Positions 48,331 through 59,383 are shown, counted from the stretch's first letter. The stretch is 64,000 bases of DNA from Nocardioides sp. zg-1230 (GCF_013155335.1 NZ_JABJQZ010000004.1:62001-126000); one strand, 5' to 3'. Notes: generated by a model from the letters alone, not told the origin. Numbers and translations: made by a program.

Positions 48331-49014
48331 ATGAGCGATGCGACGACCGACCCGAAGGCGCGACTCAGCCACGACCAGATCCTCGAGGCCGGTCTCGACG
48401 ACTGGCGCAAGGTCCTCGACCGCCTCAAGGCACGCTTCCGCACCGGCGACTTCGCGACCGGTGTCACGCTGGTCGACCGGATCGGCGCGGCCGCCGACGA
48501 GGCGAACCACCACCCCGACGTCCAGCTGACCTATCCCGAGGTCATCGTCACCCTGAGCAGCCACGACGTCGGCGGCATCACCAGCCGCGACATCGAGCTG
48601 GCCCGCCGGATCAGCGGCTTCGCGGCCGACCTGGGCGCCGAGGCCGACACCTCCGGGCTGACCGAGCTGGAGCCCGGTCTCGACACCTCCGCCGGCGACC
48701 GGCTCGGCGCGTTCTACGCAGCGCTCCTCGGCGGCGAGGCCGGACCGGGCGGGCTCCGGGACCCGAGCGGGCAGGTGCCCGGCGTGTGGTTCCAGGAGCC
48801 CAGCAACGAGGGCTCGGAGCTGCCTCCCCAGGAGCCCGAGCAGCGCTGGCACTTCGACGTCTGGGTGCCCCACGACGAGGGCCAGCGGCGCCTCGAGGCC
48901 GTCCTCGCGGCCGGTGGCCGGCTGGTCAGCGACGCCGAGGCGCCGTCGTACTGGGTCATCGAAGACCCCGACGGCAACCGCTCCTGCATCTGCACGCCGC
49001 TCGACCGCGGCTGA
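48331..49014 (+). CDS. Fusion of pterin dehydratase-like and VOC domains
   Basis: A 227-residue protein. The N-terminal ~100 residues resemble pterin-4a-carbinolamine dehydratase: AADEANHHPDVQLTYPEV and SSHDVGGITSRDIELARRI, which give the HHP and active-site region. The C-terminal ~115 residues look like a glyoxalase/VOC domain (RWHFDVWVPHDEGQRRLEAV, WVIEDPDGNRSCIC). Relatives occur in Actinobacteria; no function is established. It has no obvious biopterin pathway neighbours. Confidence 0.7.
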   Translation: MSDATTDPKARLSHDQILEAGLDDWRKVLDRLKARFRTGDFATGVTLVDRIGAAADEANHHPDVQLTYPEVIVTLSSHDVGGITSRDIELARRISGFAADLGAEADTSGLTELEPGLDTSAGDRLGAFYAALLGGEAGPGGLRDPSGQVPGVWFQEPSNEGSELPPQEPEQRWHFDVWVPHDEGQRRLEAVLAAGGRLVSDAEAPSYWVIEDPDGNRSCICTPLDRG

Positions 49015-49082
49015 CGAGGCGCGCCCAAGAGGCCACATCGCGAGACTCCTGTTCCAGATACTGGGACGCCTGTCACACTTGC

Positions 49083-49112
49083 TTGACGCCGGACCACCCC
49101 GGCGACGACGGT
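49083..49112 (+). promoter_or_regulatory. Candidate promoter of the ilvBNC leader
   Basis: TTGACG (49083-49088), 18 bases, GACGGT (49107-49112), then six bases to the leader ATG at 49119, consistent with a leaderless leader peptide. Confidence 0.45.
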
Positions 49113-49118
49113 TGTCAC

Positions 49119-49160
49119 ATGCGCACCGAGATTCTTGTACGCACGCGACGCGTGAGCTGA
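49119..49160 (+). CDS. ilv leader peptide
   Basis: A 13-codon [16 protein letters not shown], with consecutive Ile-Leu-Val codons ATT CTT GTA that are rare in this high-GC genome. It lies in front of a terminator and ilvB. Streptomyces ilvB leader peptides begin MRTRILV (recalled, not checked). Stalling when branched-chain aminoacyl-tRNA is low should favour readthrough. Confidence 0.8.
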   Translation: MRTEILVRTRRVS

Positions 49161-49187
49161 GGCCGACCGGCCAACGCACGCGCGTCA

Positions 49188-49221
49188 CCCCTCGTCGCCC
49201 ACCGGGCCGAGGGGTTTTTTC
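49188..49221 (+). terminator. Attenuator terminator upstream of ilvB
   Basis: CCCCTCG (49188-49194) pairs with CGAGGGG (49208-49214), with inner CCC / GGG, followed by TTTTTT at 49215. It lies 43 bases before the ilvB ATG. Confidence 0.9.
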
Positions 49222-49263
49222 ATGGGCTCACCGCTGGACCGCAGACGCAGGAGAGAGAAGGAC

Positions 49264-51035
49264 ATGACGGAGCAGGGCGCACAGGGAAGCGGGTCGGTCA
49301 CGGGCGCACAGAGCCTGGTGACGTCCCTCGAGGCGGCCGGTGTCACCGACATCTTCGGCATCCCCGGCGGCGCGATCCTCCCGGCCTACGACCCGCTGAT
49401 GGACTCGACGCGCATCCGCCACATCCTGGTGCGCCACGAGCAGGGCGCCGGCCACGCCGCCCAGGGGTACGCCGCCGCCACCGGCCGGGTGGGCGTCTGC
49501 ATGGCGACCTCCGGTCCCGGCGCGACCAACCTGGTCACGCCGCTCGCCGACGCCCACATGGACTCGGTGCCGATGGTGGCCGTGACCGGGCAGGTCGGGG
49601 CCTCGATGATCGGCACCGACGCCTTCCAGGAGGCCGACATCCGCGGCATCACGATGCCGATCACCAAGCACAACTTCCTGGTCACCGACCCCGCCGACAT
49701 CCCGCACACGATCGCCGAGGCCTTCCACATCGCCTCCACCGGTCGCCCGGGCCCGGTGCTCGTCGACGTGGCCAAGTCGGCCCTGCAGGCGCAGACCACC
49801 TTCGCCTGGCCCGACGAGCTGCACCTCCCCGGCTACCGACCGGTGACGACGCCGCACGCCAAGCAGATCAAGGAGGCCGTGCGCCTGATCCGCGAGGCCC
49901 GGCGCCCCGTCCTCTACGTCGGCGGCGGCGTCATCCGCGCCCGGGCGCACCGCGAGCTCGCCCAGCTGGCGGCGCTGACCGGCATCCCGGTCGTCACCAC
50001 GCTCATGGCGCGCGGCGCGTTCCCCGACAGCAACCCCCAGCACCTCGGGATGCCCGGCATGCACGGCACGGTCGCCGCGGTCGCCGGCCTGCAGAAGAGC
50101 GACCTGATCATCAGCCTCGGTGCGCGCTTCGACGACCGGGTGACCGGCAACCTCGACTCCTTCGCCCCCGGCGCGCTGGTGATCCACGCCGACATCGACC
50201 CGGCCGAGATCGGCAAGAACCGCCACGCCGACGTGCCGATCGTCGGTGACTGCAAGGAGGTCATCGCCCAGCTCGTCGCGCTGCTGCAGGCCGAGGGCGC
50301 CGACGGCGACTACGAGGCGTGGATCTCGTTCCTCGCCGGGGTCAAGAAGCGCTACGCGCTCGGCTACGACGCGCCGACCGACGGCTCGCTCGCCCCCCAG
50401 TACGTCCTCGAGCGGCTCAGCCACATCGCCGGCTCCGACTCGATCTACGTCGCGGGCGTCGGCCAGCACCAGATGTGGGCGGCCCAGTTCGTGGGCTACG
50501 AGAAGCCCAACACCTGGATCAACTCCGGCGGCCTCGGCACGATGGGCTTCTCCGTCCCGGCCGCCATGGGCGCCAAGGTCGGGATGCCCGACACCACGGT
50601 GTGGGCCATCGACGGCGACGGCTGCTTCCAGATGACCAACCAGGAGCTCGCCACCTGCGCGATCAACGACATCCCGATCAAGGTCGCGATCATCAACAAC
50701 GAGTCGCTCGGCATGGTGCGGCAGTGGCAGACGCTCTTCTACAACGAGCGCTACTCCAACACCGACCTGCACTCCAAGCGCATCCCCGACTTCGTCAAGC
50801 TCGCCGACGCCTACGGCTGCGTGGGCCTGGCCTGCGAGTCGCCGGACGACGTGGACGCCACGATCGACAAGGCGATGGCGATCGACGACCAGCCGGTCGT
50901 GGTCGACTTCCGCGTCCACCGCGACGCGATGGTGTGGCCGATGGTCGCCGCCGGCACCAGCAACGACGAGATCAAGTACGCCCGCGACCTCGCGCCGCAG
51001 TACGACGACGTCCAGGACGACTGGGAGGTCCGGGC

Positions 51036-51039
<4 letters not shown>
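49264..51039 (+). CDS. ilvB: Acetolactate synthase large (catalytic) subunit
   Basis: ThDP enzyme of 591 residues that forms acetolactate or acetohydroxybutyrate. [14 protein letters not shown] and [14 protein letters not shown] carry the catalytic glutamate; the ThDP motif is [20 protein letters not shown]...NN. The ATG at 49264 follows GAGAAGG. It is first of ilvBNC and overlaps ilvN by ATGA. Expression is likely set by the leader peptide attenuator. Confidence 0.98.
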
Positions 51040-52647
<1,608 letters not shown>

Positions 52648-52678
52648 CGCACGACCCGCATCAACCGCCGTACGGCGC

Positions 52679-52758
52679 GTCGGACAGGACGAAATTCCTG
52701 CCCGGCGCGCCGTTTCGCGCGTACGAGTCTCCGTGTCCGCGAATTCGTCCTGTCCGAC
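52679..52758. repeat. 80-bp inverted-repeat element after ilvC
   Basis: GTCGGACAGGACGAA (52679-52693) and TTCGTCCTGTCCGAC (52744-52758) are perfect 15-bp arms; pairing continues inward as TTC / GAA with one extra A. The 50-base middle is GC-rich. No T run follows. It may be a terminator for ilvC or a remnant of a small mobile element. Confidence 0.7.
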
Positions 52759-52824
52759 ACGCCGTCCACGCCCCTCGGGACCCTCCGCCGCTAGCGTCGA
52801 AGCACCACGACGAGAGGCGAGCAG

Positions 52825-53163
52825 ATGATCCTGCGCAGATGGCGGGGCGCGGTCCGGGCCGCGGACGCGGAGGCGTACCTGCGTCACCAGGACGGGACCG
52901 GGGTGCGCGACTACCGGTCGACCGAGGGCAACCTGGGGGCGCTGGTCCTCAGCCGCGATCGCGGCGACGGCCTGGTGGAGGTGGAGACCGTCTCGCTCTG
53001 GCGGTCCATGGACGACGTACGACGCTTCGCAGGCGACGAGCCGGACCGTGCGGTGTTCTACCCGGGGGACGACGACCTGCTCGCGGAGAAGGACCTGCAC
53101 GTCGACCACTTCGACGTGGTGGGTGCGGACCTCGACCCCCGGCTGGTCGCACCGCCCGAGTAG
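52825..53163 (+). CDS. Antibiotic biosynthesis monooxygenase-like small protein
   Basis: A 112-residue protein with a dimeric alpha-beta barrel pattern: ILRRWRGAVRAADAEAYLRH ... VETVSLWRSMDDVRRFAGDE. Related ABM-domain proteins are heme or quinone monooxygenases, but this one has no evident active-site residue. TAGCGT (52792) is a candidate -10; GAGAGGCGAG precedes the ATG. It is on its own. Confidence 0.6.
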   Translation: MILRRWRGAVRAADAEAYLRHQDGTGVRDYRSTEGNLGALVLSRDRGDGLVEVETVSLWRSMDDVRRFAGDEPDRAVFYPGDDDLLAEKDLHVDHFDVVGADLDPRLVAPPE

Positions 53164-53209
53164 GCGGGTGGTGCTGGCTCCCGGGACCTGGGTGCGCGAC
53201 GATGCGGGC

Positions 53210-54709
53210 ATGAGCAACACGACCGCACCCGCGTCGGGGCTGGAGCAGACCCGCCGTCTCGGCGTCGAGACGACCGGCATCGAGATCATCGAGGAGTCCC
53301 AGCGGACGGCGCGTCCGCGCGACCTGTTCTGGCCGTGGTTCGCGGCCAACGTCTCGGTCTTCGGCATCAGCTACGGCTCGTTCGTGCTGGGCTTCGGCAT
53401 CTCGTTCGTCCAGGCCCTGGTCGTCACGGTCGTCGGCATCGTCGTGTCGTTCGCGCTGTGCGGGATCATCGCGATCGCGGGCAAGCGCGGCTCGGCGCCC
53501 ACGATGGTGCTGAGCCGGGCGGCGTTCGGTGTCAACGGGCAGAAGGTGCCCGGGGTCGTCTCGTGGCTGGTCTCCATCGGCTGGGAGACATTCCTCGCGA
53601 TCCTCGCCGTGCTCGCGACCGCGACGATCTTCGCCCAGCTCGGCTGGTCGGGCGGCACCACGACGCAGGTGGTGGCCACCATCGTCGTCGCGCTGCTCAT
53701 CGTCTCGGCGAGCGTGGCCGGCTACCACGTCATCATGCGCATGCAGTCGGTCCTGACCTGGATCACCGGCATCGCCACCATCGTCTACGTGGCCCTCACC
53801 CTCGACGAGATCGACTGGTCGGCGGTCAGCGCCATCCCGGACGGCAGCGCCCAGCAGATGGTCGGCGCCCTCGTCATGGTGATGACCGGCTTCGGCCTGG
53901 GCTGGATCAACATCGCCGCCGACTGGTCGCGCTACCAGCACCGCGACGCCCCGGGCGCCGCCATCGTCGGCTGGAACACCTTCGGCGGAGCGATCGCGCC
54001 CGTGCTGCTGGTGATCTTCGGGCTGCTGCTCGCGGGCTCGTCGGACACCCTGTCCGCGGACATCGCCGCCGACCCGATCGGCACGCTCGGCACGCTGCTG
54101 CCGACGTGGTTCCTGGTGCCGTTCCTGATCGCCGCCATCCTCGCGCTCGTCAGCGGCGCCGTGCTCGGCATCTACTCCTCGGGCCTGACCCTGCTGTCGC
54201 TGGGCGTGCGCATCCCGCGACCGGCCGCGGCGTTCGTCGACGGCCTCATCCTCACCCTCGGCACGATCTGGGTGGTCTTCTTCGCGGAGGACTTCCTGGG
54301 CCCGTTCCAGAGCTTCCTCATCACCCTCGGCGTCCCGCTCGCCGCGTGGGCGGGGATCATGATCGCCGACATCGCGCTGCGCAAGCGCGACTACGACGAG
54401 GCCGCCCTGTTCGACCCTGCCGGGCGCTACGGGTCGTTCGACTGGACGTCGATCGGCACCATGGTGGGCGCGTCGGTCCTCGGCTGGGGCCTGGTGGTCA
54501 ACAACTTCGCCGCCGATGCGGCCTGGAACAACTGGCAGGGCTTCCTTCTCGAGCCGCTGGGCCTCGGCACCTACGTCGACGACCCGGCCGGCCCCTACTG
54601 GGAGGGCAACTGGCCCTACGCCAACCTCGGCGTGCTGCTGGCCCTGGTCCTGGGCTTTGGCGTGACCTACGTCGCCCGCCGCGCCAAGGTGCGCCGCCAG
54701 GAGTCCTGA
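53210..54709 (+). CDS. NCS1-family cytosine/purine permease
   Basis: A 499-residue transporter of the nucleobase:cation symporter-1 family with twelve predicted helices. Recognisable: FAANVSVFGISYGSFVLGFG in helix 1 and FGLGWINIAADWSRYQHRDA. It resembles CodB; substrate could be cytosine, a purine, allantoin or hydantoin. GACGAT six bases before ATG 53210 suggests a leaderless start. No deaminase or catabolic enzyme is adjacent. Confidence 0.88.
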   Translation: MSNTTAPASGLEQTRRLGVETTGIEIIEESQRTARPRDLFWPWFAANVSVFGISYGSFVLGFGISFVQALVVTVVGIVVSFALCGIIAIAGKRGSAPTMVLSRAAFGVNGQKVPGVVSWLVSIGWETFLAILAVLATATIFAQLGWSGGTTTQVVATIVVALLIVSASVAGYHVIMRMQSVLTWITGIATIVYVALTLDEIDWSAVSAIPDGSAQQMVGALVMVMTGFGLGWINIAADWSRYQHRDAPGAAIVGWNTFGGAIAPVLLVIFGLLLAGSSDTLSADIAADPIGTLGTLLPTWFLVPFLIAAILALVSGAVLGIYSSGLTLLSLGVRIPRPAAAFVDGLILTLGTIWVVFFAEDFLGPFQSFLITLGVPLAAWAGIMIADIALRKRDYDEAALFDPAGRYGSFDWTSIGTMVGASVLGWGLVVNNFAADAAWNNWQGFLLEPLGLGTYVDDPAGPYWEGNWPYANLGVLLALVLGFGVTYVARRAKVRRQES

Positions 54710-54724
54710 GCCGCGACACGCCCG

Positions 54725-54765
54725 GGACTGGCCGTTGAGTCTCCTGGAGACTCACTGCCCAGTCC
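54725..54765. repeat. Palindromic repeat between permease and FrnE-like gene
   Basis: The core TGAGTCTC-CTG-GAGACTCA is identical to the one at 32924. Outer arms GGACTGG and CCAGTCC extend it into a ~41-bp stem. It may also act as the terminator of the permease gene. Confidence 0.8.
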
Positions 54766-54805
54766 GCTCGGGAACACGCAGGTCACACGGCGTGTTGGGC
54801 TCGGC

Positions 54806-55522
54806 GTGAAGATCGAGATCTGGTCCGACGTCGTCTGCCCGTGGTGCTACATCGGCAAGCGTCGCATCGAGAACGCCCTGGCCGACTTCGAGCACGCCGA
54901 CGAGGTGGAGGTGCACTGGCGCTCCTACCAGCTCGACCCGGGCGCGCCGACCGAGCCGACGGAGAGCACGACGACGATGCTGGCTCGGAAGTACGGCCAG
55001 TCGCCGGACGGCGCCCAGCAGATGCAGGACCGGGTCGAGGCGGTCGCGGCCGAGGAGGGCCTGGTCTACCGGCTCTCGCAGACGCTGCACCTCAACACGG
55101 TGGACGCCCACCGCCTCATCCACCTCGCCCACCAGCAGGGTGGCAACGAGCTCCAGGGCCGCGTGAAGGAGGCCCTGCTCGCGGCCTACTTCACCGAGGC
55201 CCGCAACGTCGCCGACCACGACGTGCTGCGCGACGTCGCTCGGGCGGCCGGTCTCGACGCGGCACGCGTCGAGGAGGTCCTCGGCTCCCGCGAGTTCGAG
55301 GACGACGTGCACGCCGACGTCGCGCAGGCCCAGGCCTACGGCGCCAACGGGGTGCCGTTCTTCGTGGTCGACCAGAAGTACGGCGTCTCCGGCGCGCAGC
55401 CGACCGAGGTCTTCACACAGGTGCTCGAGCGCGCGTGGTCGGAGTCGCACCCCGCGATCGAGGTGCTCGCCACGGGCAGCGCGACCGGGCAGGAGTGCGG
55501 CCTGGACGGCTGCGCCATCTGA
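54806..55522 (+). CDS. DsbA-family (FrnE-like) oxidoreductase
   Basis: A 238-residue cytoplasmic thioredoxin-fold protein of the FrnE / 2-hydroxychromene isomerase group. The N-terminus has IEIWSDVVCPWCYIGKRRI, with the CPWC active site on the first helix. A C-terminal GANGVPFFVVDQKYGVSGAQ, with the cis-proline, is typical. It ends CGLDGCAI with two extra cysteines. It starts with GTG 54806. Likely thiol-disulfide exchange; polyketide-related isomerase function is an alternative. Confidence 0.88.
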   Translation: MKIEIWSDVVCPWCYIGKRRIENALADFEHADEVEVHWRSYQLDPGAPTEPTESTTTMLARKYGQSPDGAQQMQDRVEAVAAEEGLVYRLSQTLHLNTVDAHRLIHLAHQQGGNELQGRVKEALLAAYFTEARNVADHDVLRDVARAAGLDAARVEEVLGSREFEDDVHADVAQAQAYGANGVPFFVVDQKYGVSGAQPTEVFTQVLERAWSESHPAIEVLATGSATGQECGLDGCAI

Positions 55523-55525
55523 GAC

Positions 55526-56098
55526 CTACTGCGACTTGACTCCCTGAGCGGCCTTCTCGGCCGTCGTCTCGATGCGGGTCGCGCGGGTCTCCGGGCGCTT
55601 GGCCAGCACGATCCAGGTCAGGATCATCTTCTGCGCGGACGCCGACCACGACTCCCAGTGCTCGCGTGACCCCGGATGGCGGTCGAAGGCGGCGGCCAGG
55701 TCGTCGGGGACGACGCGGTCCTCGACCTGGTCCATCAGGGTCCACATGCCCGTCTCCTTGGCACTCGCGATCGCGGCTGCGCCGGCGGGCTCCATCAGGC
55801 CGGCCGCCTCGAGCCGGGCGACGCGCCCCTTGTTGATGCGGGTCCACATGCTGCCCCTGCGGCGCGGGGCGAACCACTGCATCGACCGTTGCTCGTCCAC
55901 CGGCCTGGCGGTCGAGTCGACCCATCCGTAGCGCAGCGCCTCGAGGACGGCCTCCTCGTAGGAGAACGGCCGATCGGTGGCTTTGCGCGGACTGACCAGC
56001 CACACCCCCTGCGGCTGATCGTGGTGCTCACGCAGCCAGGCGCTCCACTCCTCGACCGTGCCCGGCTCGAGCCGCTCCGCGTCGTCCATCACGCCCAT
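55526..56098 (-). CDS. YdeI/OmpD-associated-family protein
   Basis: A 190-residue protein of the bacteriocin-protection YdeI/OmpD-associated family: YEEAVLEALRYGWVDSTARP and KGRVARLEAAGLM. Function unproven. It ends four bases from the convergent FrnE-like gene. ATG 56098 is fixed by TACGAT six bases upstream. Confidence 0.82.
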   Translation of the reverse strand: MGVMDDAERLEPGTVEEWSAWLREHHDQPQGVWLVSPRKATDRPFSYEEAVLEALRYGWVDSTARPVDEQRSMQWFAPRRRGSMWTRINKGRVARLEAAGLMEPAGAAAIASAKETGMWTLMDQVEDRVVPDDLAAAFDRHPGSREHWESWSASAQKMILTWIVLAKRPETRATRIETTAEKAAQGVKSQ

Positions 56099-56104
56099 GG
56101 AGCG

Positions 56105-56110
56105 ATCGTA
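56105..56110 (-). promoter_or_regulatory. Leaderless -10 hexamer, TACGAT
   Basis: On the minus strand it ends six bases before the ATG at 56098. Confidence 0.5.
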
Positions 56111-56265
56111 GGAGTGCCCTCCGACACTCGGCCCGTGCCCGGGGCCCCGCGCGACACCTGGAGAGTGGGACAGGTTCGTGGGCCGGCCGACTCGCGAGTA
56201 GGGTGGGCCGGGCACAGCGTCGTGCAGTCCCGGACACACCCTTGATTCTCCGCGAGGACCCCGCT

Positions 56266-57876
56266 GTGAACGCACCTGCACCCTCCACGCCAGCCCGCCC
56301 GGTCGTGCTCATCGCCGAGGAGCTGAGCCCCGCCACGATCGAGGCGCTCGGCCCGGACTTCGAGATCCGCAGCTGCAACGGCGCTGACCGCGCCGAGCTC
56401 ATCCCGGCGATCGCCGACGTCGACGCCATTCTGGTGCGCTCCGCGACCAAGGTCGACGCCGAGGCCCTCGACGCGGCCCAGCGCCTCAAGGTCGTCGCCC
56501 GCGCGGGGGTCGGCCTCGACAACGTCGACGTGAGGGCCGCCACCCAGGCCGGCGTCATGGTGGTCAACGCGCCGACGTCCAACATCGTCAGTGCCGCCGA
56601 GCTTGCCGTCGCGCTGATGCTCGCGGCGGCCCGCCACATCAGCCCGGCGCACGCTGCGCTGCGCGGTGGCGAGTGGAAGCGGTCGAAGTACACCGGCATC
56701 GAGCTCTACGAGAAGACCGTCGGCATCGTCGGCCTCGGCCGCATCGGCGTCCTCGTCGCCCAGCGACTCAGCGCCTTCGGCATGAAGGTCATCGCCTACG
56801 ACCCCTACGTGCAGGCCGGCCGCGCCGCCCAGATGGGCGTACGCCTCGTCGACCTCGACACCCTCCTGGCGGACTCCGACTTCATGAGCGTCCACCTGCC
56901 CAAGACGCCCGAGACGGTCGGCCTGATCGGCGCCGACCAGCTCGCCCGGGCCAAGCGCAGCCTGGTCCTCGTCAACGCCGCCCGCGGTGGGATCGTCGAC
57001 GAGGCCGCGCTGTTCGACGCCCTCAAGACCGGGCAGATCGCCGCGGCCGGGCTCGACGTCTTCGCCAGCGAGCCCTGCACCGACAGCCCCCTGTTCGAGC
57101 TCGAGAACGTCGTCGCCACGCCCCACCTCGGCGCCTCCACCGACGAGGCCCAGGAGAAGGCCGGCGTGGCCGTCGCCCGGTCGGTCCGGCTCGCGCTGAG
57201 CGGCGAGCTGGTGCCCGACGCCGTCAACGTGCAGGGCGGGGTCATCGCCGAGGACGTGCGTCCCGGTATCCCGCTCACCGAGAAGCTGGGTCGCGTCTTC
57301 ACCGCCCTGGCCGGCGAGGTCGCCCAGCAGCTCGACGTGGAGGTCCGCGGCGAGATCACCGAGTACGACGTCAAGGTGCTCGAGCTGGCCGCGCTCAAGG
57401 GAGTCTTCGCCGACATCGTGGAGGAGCAGGTCTCCTACGTGAACGCCCCGCTCCTCGCCGCCGAGCGCGGCACGGAGGTGCGCCTGGTGACCGAGGCCGA
57501 GAGCCCCGACCACCGCAACCTCATCACCCTCCGCGGGACGCTCGCCGACGGCACCCAGGTGTCGGTGAGCGGCACGCTCGTGGGGATCGCGCAGAAGGAG
57601 CGGCTGGTCGAGGTCAACGGGTTCGACGTCGACATCGAGCCGACCGACCACCTCGCGTTCTTCACCTACGTCGACCGGCCCGGGATGGTCGGCACGGTCG
57701 GCGGGATCCTCGGCGACGCGCAGGTCAACATCGCCGGCATGCAGGTCTCGCGCCAGGGCAAGGGCGGCGAGGCGCTCGTCGCGCTCAGCGTCGACTCGGC
57801 CATCCCGGCCGAGACGCTGAACGAGATCGAGGCCGCCATCGACGCGGTCTCGGTGCGCGCGGCCGACCTGGTCTGA
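56266..57876 (+). CDS. serA: D-3-phosphoglycerate dehydrogenase, long (ASB + ACT) form
   Basis: First enzyme of serine synthesis; 536 residues. The NAD fold has GIVGLGRIGVLVAQRL, the catalytic segment NAARGGIVDEAAL and the histidine in TPHLGAST. The C-terminal part is the ASB domain and an ACT domain (FFTYVDRPGMVGTVGGILGD), the long type-I form of mycobacteria, which is serine-inhibited. Start GTG 56266 follows GAGGA. It is divergent from the YdeI gene. Confidence 0.97.
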   Translation: MNAPAPSTPARPVVLIAEELSPATIEALGPDFEIRSCNGADRAELIPAIADVDAILVRSATKVDAEALDAAQRLKVVARAGVGLDNVDVRAATQAGVMVVNAPTSNIVSAAELAVALMLAAARHISPAHAALRGGEWKRSKYTGIELYEKTVGIVGLGRIGVLVAQRLSAFGMKVIAYDPYVQAGRAAQMGVRLVDLDTLLADSDFMSVHLPKTPETVGLIGADQLARAKRSLVLVNAARGGIVDEAALFDALKTGQIAAAGLDVFASEPCTDSPLFELENVVATPHLGASTDEAQEKAGVAVARSVRLALSGELVPDAVNVQGGVIAEDVRPGIPLTEKLGRVFTALAGEVAQQLDVEVRGEITEYDVKVLELAALKGVFADIVEEQVSYVNAPLLAAERGTEVRLVTEAESPDHRNLITLRGTLADGTQVSVSGTLVGIAQKERLVEVNGFDVDIEPTDHLAFFTYVDRPGMVGTVGGILGDAQVNIAGMQVSRQGKGGEALVALSVDSAIPAETLNEIEAAIDAVSVRAADLV

Positions 57877-57882
57877 GGCGAC

Positions 57883-59334
57883 CTACGCGACCATCACCCG
57901 GCCGGCGGCGCGACGCGCTGCCGGCCGGGCTGCGTCGGTGGACACGTGCTCCCACGCGGCGGCGAGACGTCGTACGGCCTCGGTGAGGTCGTCGGGGGAG
58001 GCGGTCCAGGGGATCCGGACGAAGCGGTCGAGACCGCCCTCGACCGCGAACACGGGCCCGGGCGCGACGACCACGCCGCGGCGCTCCGCCTCGACCGTCG
58101 TCGCGGTGCCGAGCGCCTCGGGCAGCTCGCACCACAGGGCGAGCCCGCCGTCGGGCACGCGGAAGCGCCAGGACGGCAGGTGCTCGCGGACGCCCGCGAC
58201 GAGGGCGTCCCGGCCCGCGAGCAGGCGCTCGCGGTGCACCGGCAGCACCTCGTCGGCGCGGTCGAGCAGGTCGGCGAGCACGAGCTGCTCGAAGACCGGC
58301 GCGCCCAGGTCGAGGCCGATGCGCGCCTGCAGCAGGCGGTCCATGTCGGCGAGCGGCGCCCGCACCCAGCCCAGGCGCAGCCCGCCCCAGAACGACTTGC
58401 TCGCGCTGCCGATCGTGATCGCGTCGGGGGCGTACGCCGCCAGCGGCCGCGGCATGTCGTCGGCCAGCCCCGGCCGCAGGGCGAGCGCCTGGTGGGCCTC
58501 GTCGGCGACGACGGTGGTGCGCGTGCGGGCGAGGGTCCGGGCGAGCTCCTCGCGCTGGGCGTCGCTCATGAGCTGCCCGGTCGGGTTCTGGAAGTCGGGG
58601 ATCAGGTAGGCCAGCCGGGGCGAGGTCTGGCGGAGCGTGGCCGCCAGCGCGTCGAGGTCCCAGCCGTCGGGGTCGACCGTGGCCGCGACCAGGCGTGCAC
58701 CTGCGTGGCGCACCGCCTGCGTGGCGTTGGGGTAGGTGGGCGACTCGACGACGACCCGCTCGCCCGGGGCGGTGAAGGCCTGCGCCACGACGGACGCGGC
58801 GGCCAGCGCGCCGGCGGTGACCATCACCTGCTCGGGCACGGTCGGCACCCCGCGGGCCTCGTAGGCGGCCGCGATCCGCGCCTGGAGCGCGGGCACCCCG
58901 AGCGGGAAGTAGCCCGGACCGCTGAGGTAGGCCGGCAGCTGCTCGGTGGCGCGCTGGTAGGCCTCGACGAGGCCGGGCGGGGCGGAGTGAGCCGCGCAGT
59001 TGAGGTCGATGACGTCCTCGCCCCCGGTGCCCGGCATCAGCGACCGGTCGTGCGCGCGGCGCTGCCCACCCGGCACGGTCGTGAACGTGCCGGAGCCTCG
59101 CCGCGCCTCGGCGTACCCGGACTCCCGCAGCACCTCGTAGGCCCGCGTGACGGTGGTGCGCGAGACGTCGAGGGCGGCTGTGAGGTCGCGCTCGCTCGGC
59201 AGCCGCACGTCGATGCCGATCCGACCATCGCCGATGAGGACGCGCAGGCTCTCGGCGAGTCCGAGGTAGGCGGGGGAGCGCGGGAACTCACCGACGAGGG
59301 TGGCTACGCGCTGGGACGTCACGACCCGGCTCAT
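57883..59334 (-). CDS. MocR-family regulator (GntR + aminotransferase)
   Basis: A 483-residue fusion. The N-terminal winged helix is RLPSERDLTAALDVSRTTVT; the rest is a class I aminotransferase-like domain with the PLP lysine in ITIGSASKSFWGG. It resembles PdxR/YcxD-type proteins, which sense PLP or an amine and regulate a neighbour. It is divergent from a yczE-type gene, with an inverted repeat between them. ATG 59334 is chosen over upstream codons that lie in the operator. Confidence 0.92.
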   Translation of the reverse strand: MSRVVTSQRVATLVGEFPRSPAYLGLAESLRVLIGDGRIGIDVRLPSERDLTAALDVSRTTVTRAYEVLRESGYAEARRGSGTFTTVPGGQRRAHDRSLMPGTGGEDVIDLNCAAHSAPPGLVEAYQRATEQLPAYLSGPGYFPLGVPALQARIAAAYEARGVPTVPEQVMVTAGALAAASVVAQAFTAPGERVVVESPTYPNATQAVRHAGARLVAATVDPDGWDLDALAATLRQTSPRLAYLIPDFQNPTGQLMSDAQREELARTLARTRTTVVADEAHQALALRPGLADDMPRPLAAYAPDAITIGSASKSFWGGLRLGWVRAPLADMDRLLQARIGLDLGAPVFEQLVLADLLDRADEVLPVHRERLLAGRDALVAGVREHLPSWRFRVPDGGLALWCELPEALGTATTVEAERRGVVVAPGPVFAVEGGLDRFVRIPWTASPDDLTEAVRRLAAAWEHVSTDAARPAARRAAGRVMVA

Positions 59335-59352
59335 GCAGGCCACTGTTCCATG

Positions 59353-59377
59353 ATTGGCTATTTCGGACAAGGCCAAT
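59353..59377. promoter_or_regulatory. Candidate MocR operator
   Basis: ATTGGC (59353-59358) and GCCAAT (59372-59377), a 6-bp inverted repeat with a 13-base spacer in the 61-base divergent gap. A regulator bound here would act on both promoters. Confidence 0.5.
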
Positions 59378-59383
59378 CGCGGG

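Noticed and set aside
52679..52758. A complete insertion sequence after ilvC
   Set aside because: Only 80 bp long and without a coding region.
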